A program made the translations under genes and the position numbers. This document shows positions 16,597-23,417 of a DNA stretch of 28,749 nucleotides, piece after piece. The notes under the pieces were generated by a model. The model searched no databases. It worked only from the letters and a program-made list of their open reading frames with translations, and was not told the DNA's origin. The DNA comes from a virus. Positions within the stretch are counted from its first letter, which is position 1; every line of letters begins with the position of its first letter. The stretch lies in IMG/VR virus record IMGVR_UViG_3300032088_000050, positions 1-28,749 of that record. One strand, given 5' to 3'.

Positions 16597-18884
16597 CTAT
16601 TTATTATTCTACTGCGGGAGTCAGTGTTGTTATATGTTGCAAATTTAATGCTTATTTTTTTATTTTCTTTTAACGGTGTATATAGGTGTTTTTGGTTAGC
16701 CATTATAGCCAGACCTGAACTTATAGACGCATCAAACTTTGTCCTGTTGTTGATATCAAACTTTGCCCAGTCCTCTAAGGTTCTTTCAAAGTATACGTCC
16801 CCCATGTCTCCCTCAGTTCTATATATACCAGTCTCATCTAGTCCTACATATTTTTCTATATAAGACTCAATAGCAGATGCGTGTGACTGCTTTACATCCT
16901 GGGATGTGTTAGGTATACCACCCAACTCCTTCTCTGTCTTAGACAGCTTTGAGTAAGCCTTGTCTGGTCGGTTTAAAGAGAACCCTCTATACCCCCTGTT
17001 CTTGAAGTGATACAGTAAACGAGGTTTATTGTTCTCACATAGGATAGGCATACCAAAGAACACACACGCCATCAACACCTCCTCAAAGAATATCTCAGCA
17101 GTCTGAGGCCTGGCTATGTACTCCAAGAAGAAATGATTACTTGGTATCTCCTCCATAGAAAACTTAGTCAAACCATGCAAAGAACCATTAGACCCCTTGC
17201 CCACAACTACTCCAGATATATCGTAGGAATCGCATCCAAAAGTTCCAAGGTGTTCGTTGCCTGGAAAAAATCTACCATTCCTCCTTATTACATTATTCTG
17301 TAACGCAGGTTTAGGCATGTAAGTTACAAAAAATCTGCCTCTTTTATTTGGAGTCCAAACTACCTTGCTGTCCTTGATGCCATCCTTCCAACTAAACGAA
17401 CCCTGAGTTACAAAGTGTTCCCTTATAAGGGAGTCGTTGTAATCTATCTGTTGGTATATCTTGGTTAGGTTAAATATAGACTGCTTACTCTCATCCCTAA
17501 AAGCATGAGACTCGCTACGAGGAAACTGCCTGTAGAACTCATTAAGTGCATCGGGGTCTGATGTTAGAGAACTAACCTCGTTGTCCCAGTAGTCAATAGC
17601 ACCCTGGCTAATAAGCTCTTCGTCAATACCCATCACTGGCTTGCTTGGTGTCTTTAACACAGGCATTCCATACTGGTCTATAAACCCCTCCATGTTCCAC
17701 TCCATAGGAATGAATAGGTTATACAGGCCACTCTTAGTCTGTCCGTTTGAGTTCCTCTTAGATACATCAGAGTCGTAGTATAATTGTTTAAAATTCCTCC
17801 CACCCTTATCCAAGGCATTAGACGTAGAACCCATCATGCACTTACCCACAACCTTACTACCCAGCCTGAGACATGTTTTAGTAACACGCCAGTTGTTTAG
17901 TATATTGTCTGGCTTGTCCCACTTTCCACTCTCGTCATGTATAAGTAGCTTTAGCTTCTCACCATCATAGCTGTTGTCTGAAGTATTCTTCCAGTCAATA
18001 GTGGTATCAAGCCCCTCAAGCTTTTCCTCTTCGTCTATGAGGAACATATTCTTTTTTGTAATCTTAGACGCAGGGACTCTGTAAGCAAGCTCTGTCTTAG
18101 GCTTATCCATACCGTCCTGTATAGGCTTAAAGAAGAATGGGTAGTTGTTTGATATGGGAACAACCTTGTCTGTAAACATCTTCTTTGCATCAGACCCTGT
18201 CTTTGACAGTATACCTACACGAGCATCCCTAGCAAGCGTAGCCATGTTTACACACTCCTCAGAACCCATGTAAGAAAACCCTGACCTCCTAATCTTTAGG
18301 TAGCATATACCAAAGCTTCTCTTGTCTGCCTTGCAAGCCTCCCAGTATATATAGAACACCCTATTGGCCTCCCTAAAGTCTGGTAGTCCAACATCAATCT
18401 TAGTCCACTGTAGATACATATAATGAGAACCTGTAATATATGTAGGAACTCCATTGTTATAGAACCAGTAACCTAAGTCCCTCCTATTAAACTCTTTCTC
18501 TATGTAGTCCACCCACCTCTCCTTAAAACTAAGGGGCATGTTGTGCCACTGAAATATTGTTGATATCCTCTTTAACTCCTTGGAGTACTCTGATGCCTCC
18601 CAGTACTGAGACGCTTTTTCAGTAGACCTCTTGTATGGGTCTTTAGGTGTATGTGGTAGGGCAACCTTTAGGTTGTTTATGTTGTATATATCTCCGATAG
18701 TCCCGTCACGAGATATAACCACGATATCATACTTCTCATCGTAGCCATAGACCCAGGACTTGTGTCTGTTCTTTAGCTTCCTAACGCTTGAGGGTATAGT
18801 GTCGTTTACTTTTGTGTATAAGCTATTTTGACTTTGATTCTGCAAATCCTTTTGGTAAGTTATTTTTTTCTCTTTCCACGCCAT
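16593..18884 (-). CDS. terL: Terminase large subunit
   Basis: The packaging motor: an N-terminal ATPase drives DNA into the head and a C-terminal RNase H-like nuclease cuts it. From the ATG at 18884 it is 763 residues. The phosphate-binding loop is the crAss-like variant RRSGFSYMGS (about 199-208), without the usual Lys. The Walker B candidate is LLIHDESGK (about 313-321, Asp317-Glu318). Nuclease acid candidates are Asp552 in GTFGCDSYD, Glu617 in LCENNKP and Asp718 in TKFDASISSGL. An in-frame TTG at 18944 gives a longer version, but it lies deeper inside the preceding gene; the ATG has an AGGAGGAGG stretch 12 bases upstream. The gene overlaps the 91-residue gene by 62 bases and the portal start by four. 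Confidence 0.92.
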   Translation of the reverse strand: MAWKEKKITYQKDLQNQSQNSLYTKVNDTIPSSVRKLKNRHKSWVYGYDEKYDIVVISRDGTIGDIYNINNLKVALPHTPKDPYKRSTEKASQYWEASEYSKELKRISTIFQWHNMPLSFKERWVDYIEKEFNRRDLGYWFYNNGVPTYITGSHYMYLQWTKIDVGLPDFREANRVFYIYWEACKADKRSFGICYLKIRRSGFSYMGSEECVNMATLARDARVGILSKTGSDAKKMFTDKVVPISNNYPFFFKPIQDGMDKPKTELAYRVPASKITKKNMFLIDEEEKLEGLDTTIDWKNTSDNSYDGEKLKLLIHDESGKWDKPDNILNNWRVTKTCLRLGSKVVGKCMMGSTSNALDKGGRNFKQLYYDSDVSKRNSNGQTKSGLYNLFIPMEWNMEGFIDQYGMPVLKTPSKPVMGIDEELISQGAIDYWDNEVSSLTSDPDALNEFYRQFPRSESHAFRDESKQSIFNLTKIYQQIDYNDSLIREHFVTQGSFSWKDGIKDSKVVWTPNKRGRFFVTYMPKPALQNNVIRRNGRFFPGNEHLGTFGCDSYDISGVVVGKGSNGSLHGLTKFSMEEIPSNHFFLEYIARPQTAEIFFEEVLMACVFFGMPILCENNKPRLLYHFKNRGYRGFSLNRPDKAYSKLSKTEKELGGIPNTSQDVKQSHASAIESYIEKYVGLDETGIYRTEGDMGDVYFERTLEDWAKFDINNRTKFDASISSGLAIMANQKHLYTPLKENKKISIKFATYNNTDSRSRIINR
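16640..16647 (-). promoter_or_regulatory. Possible TAnnTTTG box inside the end of terL
   Basis: The minus strand reads TAAATTTG, 43 bases before the portal ATG. It lies within codons for IKFATY, so a chance match is possible. I keep it because its spacing would suit portal expression. Confidence 0.25.
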
Positions 18885-19098
18885 TGATCCTGTCTTCCTC
18901 CTCCTGTATACGCTGAAGTATATCGAAGGCATCAAAGATAGCAAGCTTCTTAGCAGCCGCAGCGTTCTTTAGTCTGTCAGCCGCAAGCTCATCCTCTGGG
19001 TCTATCTTTATTATCTTCTCGTTGGCTACCTGAATCAAGTGCTGCACAGAGTTTTTTCCTGCTTGAATTATCTGTATCTTTAGTTCCCTTATATCCAT
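18823..19098 (-). CDS. Helical protein in the small-terminase position
   Basis: A 91-residue, almost wholly helical and charged protein (MDIRELKIQIIQAGKNSVQH; DPEDELAADRLKNAAAAKKL; FDAFDILQRIQEEEDRING). It lies directly before the large terminase and its end overlaps that gene by 62 bases, so the two are linked in translation. Small terminase subunits are usually short, helical and placed here, and none has been easy to recognise in crAss-like phages. I therefore suggest a small terminase, but there is no clear helix-turn-helix and the assignment rests on position and shape. It begins one base after the co-chaperonin stop. Confidence 0.7.
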   Translation of the reverse strand: MDIRELKIQIIQAGKNSVQHLIQVANEKIIKIDPEDELAADRLKNAAAAKKLAIFDAFDILQRIQEEEDRINGVEREKNNLPKGFAESKSK

Positions 19099-19099
19099 A

Positions 19100-19666
19100 C
19101 TATAGCTTGATGGTTATATTGCTGGTGTACATCCTAAACAACTTCTGGCCCTCTATATCAAACATGTACTCACTGAAAGGCTCGAAGCATATGCTGTCCC
19201 CCTTCTCTAAACCAAGCTCTACTAACTGGTCGTTGAGGTACACTAACTCTCCATGTAGTGGCTCTTCTTTTACCCCGCTGCCTATAATGTAAGAGTCCTT
19301 CTTTTTGATTGGTTTTACAAAGCAGTACTTATCAAATGCCTTCCACTCATCTCCCTTCTTGTATAAAAAGAACTGATCGAAGTCTACAATAAATAGGTTA
19401 TCCTTGAGCCAGCTCCTGCCACTCTTCTGCCTGCCGTATATATCGTTGTAGTACTTGAATACATTGTGGTGTACAAGTATAGTATCTCCCTTAGATACCT
19501 CTCCTTCGTACCCCATGGGTACGCTGACTACCTCTGCATAGCGATTAGCTACGGTGTGATCCTCCTCAGATACGCTGATGATTAAGTCCCTATCACCGTA
19601 TACCCTTATGTTGTCATAGCGCCTGCCCTTTACAGGCTTTACAATAAATGAGTATGGTGATTGCAT
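19100..19666 (-). CDS. Tandem GroES-like co-chaperonin
   Basis: A 188-residue protein from the ATG at 19666, whose first base is the last base of the preceding stop (TAATG). A longer start at 19723 exists but adds only residues overlapping the upstream gene. The C-terminal half (114-188) has GroES order: YCFVKPI strand, a flexible loop (IIGSGVKEEPLHG), ELVYLN, then LGLEKGDSICFEPFSEYMFD and FRMYTSNITI. The first half repeats the pattern more loosely: FIVKPV, RYAEVVSVP, VSKGDTILVHHN, FIVDFDQFFLY. GroES-like proteins cap the GroEL chamber; T4 gp31 does so for its capsid protein. Here the likely client is the major capsid protein, made from the same operon. The duplicated fold within one chain is unusual. 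It might instead have a structural role. Confidence 0.75.
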   Translation of the reverse strand: MQSPYSFIVKPVKGRRYDNIRVYGDRDLIISVSEEDHTVANRYAEVVSVPMGYEGEVSKGDTILVHHNVFKYYNDIYGRQKSGRSWLKDNLFIVDFDQFFLYKKGDEWKAFDKYCFVKPIKKKDSYIIGSGVKEEPLHGELVYLNDQLVELGLEKGDSICFEPFSEYMFDIEGQKLFRMYTSNITIKL

Positions 19667-19890
19667 TAAAAGTTTATGTTGTACTCCAGCGATATAGGCA
19701 TCGTCTTCTTGAACTCCTTCCATAGCAAGACCTCGTCCTTGTTACGAATCCATATCCTATAAGAAAAATCCTCATGGTCATACTGAATCAAATGGATGCA
19801 GTATTTTCCACCTAAAACATCCTGTCCCGCAATGTAATGCATTGCCCCAGACTTATAGTCTGCTCCTATGGATATCTTTCTTATGTCCAA
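19666..19890 (-). CDS. Small conserved protein of unknown function
   Basis: A 74-residue protein, probably starting at a TTG codon (19890), since the in-frame stop lies just upstream and there is no ATG before residue 17. It starts MDIRKISIGADYKSGAMHY, a form I recall in other marine phages, and carries YCIHLIQYDHEDFSYRIWIR, which looks like a small beta sheet. Its stop overlaps the co-chaperonin start (TAATG), so their translation is coupled and their roles may be linked. No motif reveals a function. The start choice is the weakest part. Confidence 0.65.
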   Translation of the reverse strand: MDIRKISIGADYKSGAMHYIAGQDVLGGKYCIHLIQYDHEDFSYRIWIRNKDEVLLWKEFKKTMPISLEYNINF

Positions 19891-19899
19891 AGTATTAGA

Positions 19900-20688
19900 T
19901 TAAAATGAAGTACCTATCGTTAGTACCCTGTAAAATATATTAACAAACATCTTACCATTACCATCAGCTGGGTTGGATTCACACTTTAACCTAAGTGGAC
20001 TTCCAGCACCCATGTGGTAGTTTGAAGATGGCTGAACCAGTTTATATACCCGTTCATTTACGGTGTTCATATCGACCGCAGGAATAGTTCCAAGTGCCAC
20101 AGTATTATCAGGGGTATATATTATATACGCAACTGGAGAAGTATCAAGGTTTTCTGCCACCACCCGTAGCCGTGTTTCGGATATTACGTTTGTCACCACC
20201 GTGTTAGTTACAACACCTAGAATTGTATATGTTGCTATATCTCCAGGCCTTACCCCGCTTGTTATAAACGTAGCAGCGTTGTCTACTATTTGATTCTGAG
20301 GGTCTCCAACTGGCCCTGGTGCTTGTCCCGTTGTAGTCCCCGCAGCCCTAATCGCTTGGTCAACCGCAGACACAAACTCTAGTGGGTCAGTAAAGTTATA
20401 TGCAGTTGTTCCTGGCACAGTGTTTACAGCTAAAGATATAACATCTATAACCTTATCAACACCAGGGCTAGGTATAATAACCTTGTTTGACGTAGATAAG
20501 GATAACAGGTCAGCAGGTGTTACCTCCACGTGGGCAACCAGTGTATCAATACCAAACTCTTGCTGCAGCTTGCCTATGGTACAGGACTTTGTCATTAACT
20601 TATTATCCTTGTCGGTTAATATTATGTAGTCATCTGTATGTAAGGTAGCAATCTGAGGGTATGCCGTTGTGTTACTTATCCGTGCCAT
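19900..20688 (-). CDS. Virion-type protein carrying the shared beta module
   Basis: A 262-residue protein. The N-terminal part (MARISNTTAYPQIATLHTDD, YIILTDKDNKLMTKSCTIG) and the end (GKMFVNIFYRVLTIGTSF) belong to a type often seen among fibre genes of marine phages. Between them, residues about 112-195 (IRAAGTTT, ATFITSGVRPGDIATYTI, TNTVVTNVISETRLRV) match the inserted domain of the ring protein at 9670-10641. The module lies at the same residue number in both, which is probably chance, because the flanks are unrelated. It starts after a GAAAAAAAATAAAAC leader. I infer a structural or fibre-associated role; no catalytic residues are seen. Confidence 0.72.
   Translation of the reverse strand: MARISNTTAYPQIATLHTDDYIILTDKDNKLMTKSCTIGKLQQEFGIDTLVAHVEVTPADLLSLSTSNKVIIPSPGVDKVIDVISLAVNTVPGTTAYNFTDPLEFVSAVDQAIRAAGTTTGQAPGPVGDPQNQIVDNAATFITSGVRPGDIATYTILGVVTNTVVTNVISETRLRVVAENLDTSPVAYIIYTPDNTVALGTIPAVDMNTVNERVYKLVQPSSNYHMGAGSPLRLKCESNPADGNGKMFVNIFYRVLTIGTSF
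20104..20355 (-). other. Inserted beta module, copy 2
   Basis: Codons for residues 112-195 of the 262-residue protein. Compare TFITSGVRPGD with TFVTSGVLPGD, and SETRLRV with SETQLQV in copy 1; the upstream IRAxGTTT is also shared. Confidence 0.75.
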
Positions 20689-20691
20689 GTT

Positions 20692-20946
20692 TTATTTTTT
20701 TTCTTCGGGTTGAGTTACCTCACCATCCTGTAGGTTGATGGTAGCATTCTTCCCATATTTTTCAGCAAGCAATAGTTCCTGATCCTTAAAATCTTTTTGT
20801 ACCAAACCAATCTCTGCGGTAAGTTGCTGCTGTTGAATTACAGTGTCTGCAATTGCAACCTTTATTTGCATGAACTTATTGTTTAGCTCCTGTATAGCTG
20901 TTAACTCGTCTGCGGTTAACATCACCTGTTCTTTACTTTTACTCAT
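20692..20946 (-). CDS. Small coiled-coil protein
   Basis: An 84-residue, probably all-helical protein with a heptad-like pattern (LTADELTAIQELNNKFMQIK, VIQQQQLTAEIGLVQKDFKD, QELLLAEKYG) and an acidic, Pro-containing end (GEVTQPEEKK). Such short coiled-coil proteins are common beside structural genes of marine phages, but I cannot give a function. It starts after a 44-base gap containing a TATCTTTG box, so it may open the unit that leads into the co-chaperonin and packaging genes. Three bases separate its stop from the next start. Confidence 0.7.
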   Translation of the reverse strand: MSKSKEQVMLTADELTAIQELNNKFMQIKVAIADTVIQQQQLTAEIGLVQKDFKDQELLLAEKYGKNATINLQDGEVTQPEEKK

Positions 20947-20976
20947 TATATTAAATTTAATTAGTTATCAGTAACA

Positions 20977-20984
20977 CAAAGATA
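20977..20984 (-). promoter_or_regulatory. TAnnTTTG (-7 type) promoter box, TATCTTTG
   Basis: The minus strand reads TATCTTTG between the large fibre gene and the 84-residue gene, 30 bases before the ATG at 20946. It is the same eight bases as at 10657 and 1831. It would start the unit running towards terL. No -33 TTG is obvious. Confidence 0.55.
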
Positions 20985-20990
20985 GTAAAT

Positions 20991-23006
20991 TTATTGAGAT
21001 TTTAATGCTTCTATTTCTGCTTTTAATTCTTGTATTGCTTTTACTAATATAGGAACTAATTTACCATAACTCATTTCTAGTTTATCTGGATTTGAATTGT
21101 ATACAAGCCTTAATGTATCATCATCTAATTCTTGTACCTCTTGTGCTACAAATCCAAAATCTTTTTTGCCCTTATTACTAGAATGAAATTCTACTTCTTC
21201 ATAAACTGGCTCTTCATTTTCATCAAATACCCCATTCCCATTTTCGTCTTTAACTTGTTGTAATTTTATTTCTGAACGATTTGCCCAAACAAATTCTCTA
21301 GGTTGTAAACTATCAATGAAATCTAATCCGTAAGTCAAATCTTTTATTTCTGCCTTATCTCTCTCATCTGATAATGATGTAATAGATGTAACTGCACACC
21401 TCAACGTACTTATACTTGAATTACCAAGTGTAAATTCATTTGAAACAGTGGCTGAACTTGCCGCTGAATCATTTCCTATTAAAGTATTGTTTGATCCACT
21501 TGTTAAATTATTTGTACCAGTATTTCCGCTATTAGTTCCTATTAAAGTATTGCCGCTGCCAGTTACATTATAACCAGAATAGTAACCTAAAGCTACATTG
21601 TCTGTAAACGTACTTCCACTATATAATGATCGATAACCAATTGCAGTATTTAATGACCCAGTTGTTTGCCACCACAAGGCTTTTCCACCGAATGCCGTAT
21701 GATTACTATGCTGTGTTGTAAGATAACACGCTTGGTGACCTACTACTGTAGATTCTTGTCCATGATATCCTCCTAGATTATATAATGTTTTTGTTCCAAT
21801 AGATATACTGCTCGCCATCCCAAGACTTTGTTGTGCCGCTTGAGATCCAATAATTACAGATTCATAATTTGCACGAGAACTATTTCCAGCTTTCCATCCG
21901 ATCATAACTGAATAAGATAAAGTTGTTGCACTCTCTCCAGCCTTTATTCCCAAGAATACATTTTTGTTGCCACTCGTTAATGAATTACCCGCATCATTAC
22001 CGATGACTAGATTGTCTGCTGGATTGCCGCTTAATGTAGTTGGTACATTAACAAAATAAGAGGATGTGCCGTCTATCAATACATCGCTTAATCCATTTAA
22101 GCTTGTTGCACCACCTCCTCCACCTCCGCTACCATTAGCAGCAGCAGTTATTCTACCCTGTGCATCTACAGTAATATCAGCAGCAGTGTAAGAACCTGCA
22201 GTTACGGCAGTATTATCAAGGTTTACTGTCAAAGTGGTAGATCCCCCAGCAGTAGATATTCCTGTACCCCCAGCTATGTCTACAGTAGCATTATTTGTTA
22301 TAAAAGTAGGAAGTCCAGTATCTCCTTGTAATCGCCAACTATAAGAACCAGCAGCATCTATCCAATCTGTACCAGTTACTGTAGAAGACAATACTTGTCC
22401 ATTAGTTCCTGGTGAATTATTTGAGTCATAGTAAGCACCTGTGACCCTAGCGTTTCCATTTACATGAAGTTTTTGAGTAGGACTTGAAGTGCCTAGACCT
22501 GTACTGCCTCCTATTTCTGCACTACCGTCAACCTGTAAATCATTGTAAGTTGTGATATTCCCATCAGCAGTAATATAACCATCTGAGTAAATTCCTGTGT
22601 CCCCATAAAGTACTCCATTAGATAATATATTTCCAGTTACATGGAGTGGTTGTGATGGAGTTGTAGTTCCTATACCTACGTTTCCAGTTGATGAGATACG
22701 CATCCGTTCAGATGAGTTTACACGAAACTGCATACTATCTGTAGCATGCTGATACCTAATCCCTCCTACATAAAAAGTATCGCTATCTCCAAAACGTATA
22801 TAATTACTTTGAGTTGTACCTGCAACCTCCATTCTAATTTCAGAATCACTTGAAGGCCCTGTACCTGTGGTTTTTATTCTAATAACAGAATCAGCAGAAG
22901 ATTGTACATCTAATGTGTAATTAGGAGTTGTAGTTCCTATACCTACGTTTCCAGTTACTGTAAGATCTCCATCAATAGACTGACTGTTTAAAAATCTAAT
23001 TGCCAT
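20991..23006 (-). CDS. Tail fibre with self-cleaving peptidase S74 chaperone
   Basis: A 671-residue fibre. The start MAIRFLNSQSIDGDLTVTGN is followed by three GxxGxGTTTP-type repeats, typical of Bacteroidota and their phages. A mid section is shared with the 567-residue fibre (VDIAGGTG, then DITVDAQGRITAA). Then come LIG-N-SG repeats like trimeric adhesin heads. The last 128 residues are the intramolecular chaperone of endosialidase-type fibres: SDERDK (Ser546, Lys551), FGFVAQEVQE, MSYGKLVPILVKAIQELKAE. Ser and Lys five apart match the cleaving dyad known in this family, so the chaperone should trim itself off after the fibre trimer folds. An EF-hand-like loop (587-598) is inserted in it. The DNA is clearly more A/T-rich than neighbouring genes, a sign of recent acquisition. 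Confidence 0.9.
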   Translation of the reverse strand: MAIRFLNSQSIDGDLTVTGNVGIGTTTPNYTLDVQSSADSVIRIKTTGTGPSSDSEIRMEVAGTTQSNYIRFGDSDTFYVGGIRYQHATDSMQFRVNSSERMRISSTGNVGIGTTTPSQPLHVTGNILSNGVLYGDTGIYSDGYITADGNITTYNDLQVDGSAEIGGSTGLGTSSPTQKLHVNGNARVTGAYYDSNNSPGTNGQVLSSTVTGTDWIDAAGSYSWRLQGDTGLPTFITNNATVDIAGGTGISTAGGSTTLTVNLDNTAVTAGSYTAADITVDAQGRITAAANGSGGGGGGATSLNGLSDVLIDGTSSYFVNVPTTLSGNPADNLVIGNDAGNSLTSGNKNVFLGIKAGESATTLSYSVMIGWKAGNSSRANYESVIIGSQAAQQSLGMASSISIGTKTLYNLGGYHGQESTVVGHQACYLTTQHSNHTAFGGKALWWQTTGSLNTAIGYRSLYSGSTFTDNVALGYYSGYNVTGSGNTLIGTNSGNTGTNNLTSGSNNTLIGNDSAASSATVSNEFTLGNSSISTLRCAVTSITSLSDERDKAEIKDLTYGLDFIDSLQPREFVWANRSEIKLQQVKDENGNGVFDENEEPVYEEVEFHSSNKGKKDFGFVAQEVQELDDDTLRLVYNSNPDKLEMSYGKLVPILVKAIQELKAEIEALKSQ
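21213..21248 (-). other. EF-hand-like calcium loop in the S74 domain
   Basis: Codons for residues 587-598, DENGNGVFDENE. This fits D-x-N-x-N-G-x-hydrophobic-D-x-x-E, the twelve-residue calcium loop used by EF-hand and dockerin proteins. Calcium binding is inferred. Confidence 0.55.
22657..22689 (-). repeat. 33-base exact direct repeat, copy A
   Basis: Identical to 22924-22956. It encodes the TGNVGIGTTTP segment of the fibre. Such exact repeats can recombine and change the fibre length by 267 bases, in frame. Confidence 0.85.
22924..22956 (-). repeat. 33-base exact direct repeat, copy B
   Basis: Second copy, offset by 267 bases (89 codons) from copy A, also encoding TGNVGIGTTTP. Confidence 0.85.
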
Positions 23007-23042
23007 AGGGTATTAAATTGTATTATATTTTATAAGTTGGTA

Positions 23043-23405
23043 TTATATCTCCTCCTCTGGTTCTCCACCCACAGTAAGTGTCACTGATACTGGAGTGATT
23101 TGAAGATCAATACTATTCTGTATACCGTCCTCTACAGAAGTAACATCAAACTCCCCCATTGCACCCTTAGTCCAGTCAACAACAATTTCGTTTGTCAAGT
23201 CCCCAAAGGGTATAAAGTCTGTAATGTCATCCGTGCTTAACGCCTGAGTACCAATACTCCTAGCCTGATAGGGATTACCCTGCGGGTCTAGTTGGTCTGA
23301 TACACCCGTTACTATCCAGTGTACGTTGTATACCACATCTGAATCTTCCCCCACTAATGGGTATGCATCTACTGTCTTGCAGTCCCAGTTAAAAATTGTT
23401 GCCAT
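23043..23405 (-). CDS. DUF7936-like small structural protein
   Basis: A 120-residue protein with the order I associate with DUF7936 family members of marine phages: FNWDCKTVDAYP near the start, DVVYNVHWIVTGV (about residues 23-35), FIPFGDLTNEIVVDWTKGAM (about 65-84), and an acidic end (VGGEPEEEI). Members usually lie among fibre genes, as here between two long fibre genes. The biochemical role is not known. It could be a fibre chaperone or a minor virion part. The start ATG at 23405 has an AATTAAAAAACT leader; there is no other Met near it. Confidence 0.72.
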   Translation of the reverse strand: MATIFNWDCKTVDAYPLVGEDSDVVYNVHWIVTGVSDQLDPQGNPYQARSIGTQALSTDDITDFIPFGDLTNEIVVDWTKGAMGEFDVTSVEDGIQNSIDLQITPVSVTLTVGGEPEEEI

Positions 23406-23417
23406 AGTTTTTTAATT

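Noticed and set aside
16567-16863. Hydrophobic 98-codon plus-strand frame like a membrane protein
   Set aside because: It lies across the terL end and portal start. The hydrophobic look comes from T-rich complement of Lys/Asn codons.
18885-18944. Upstream TTG start for terL
   Set aside because: It would extend the overlap with the 91-residue gene to 122 bases and add residues unlike terminase; the ATG at 18884 is better.
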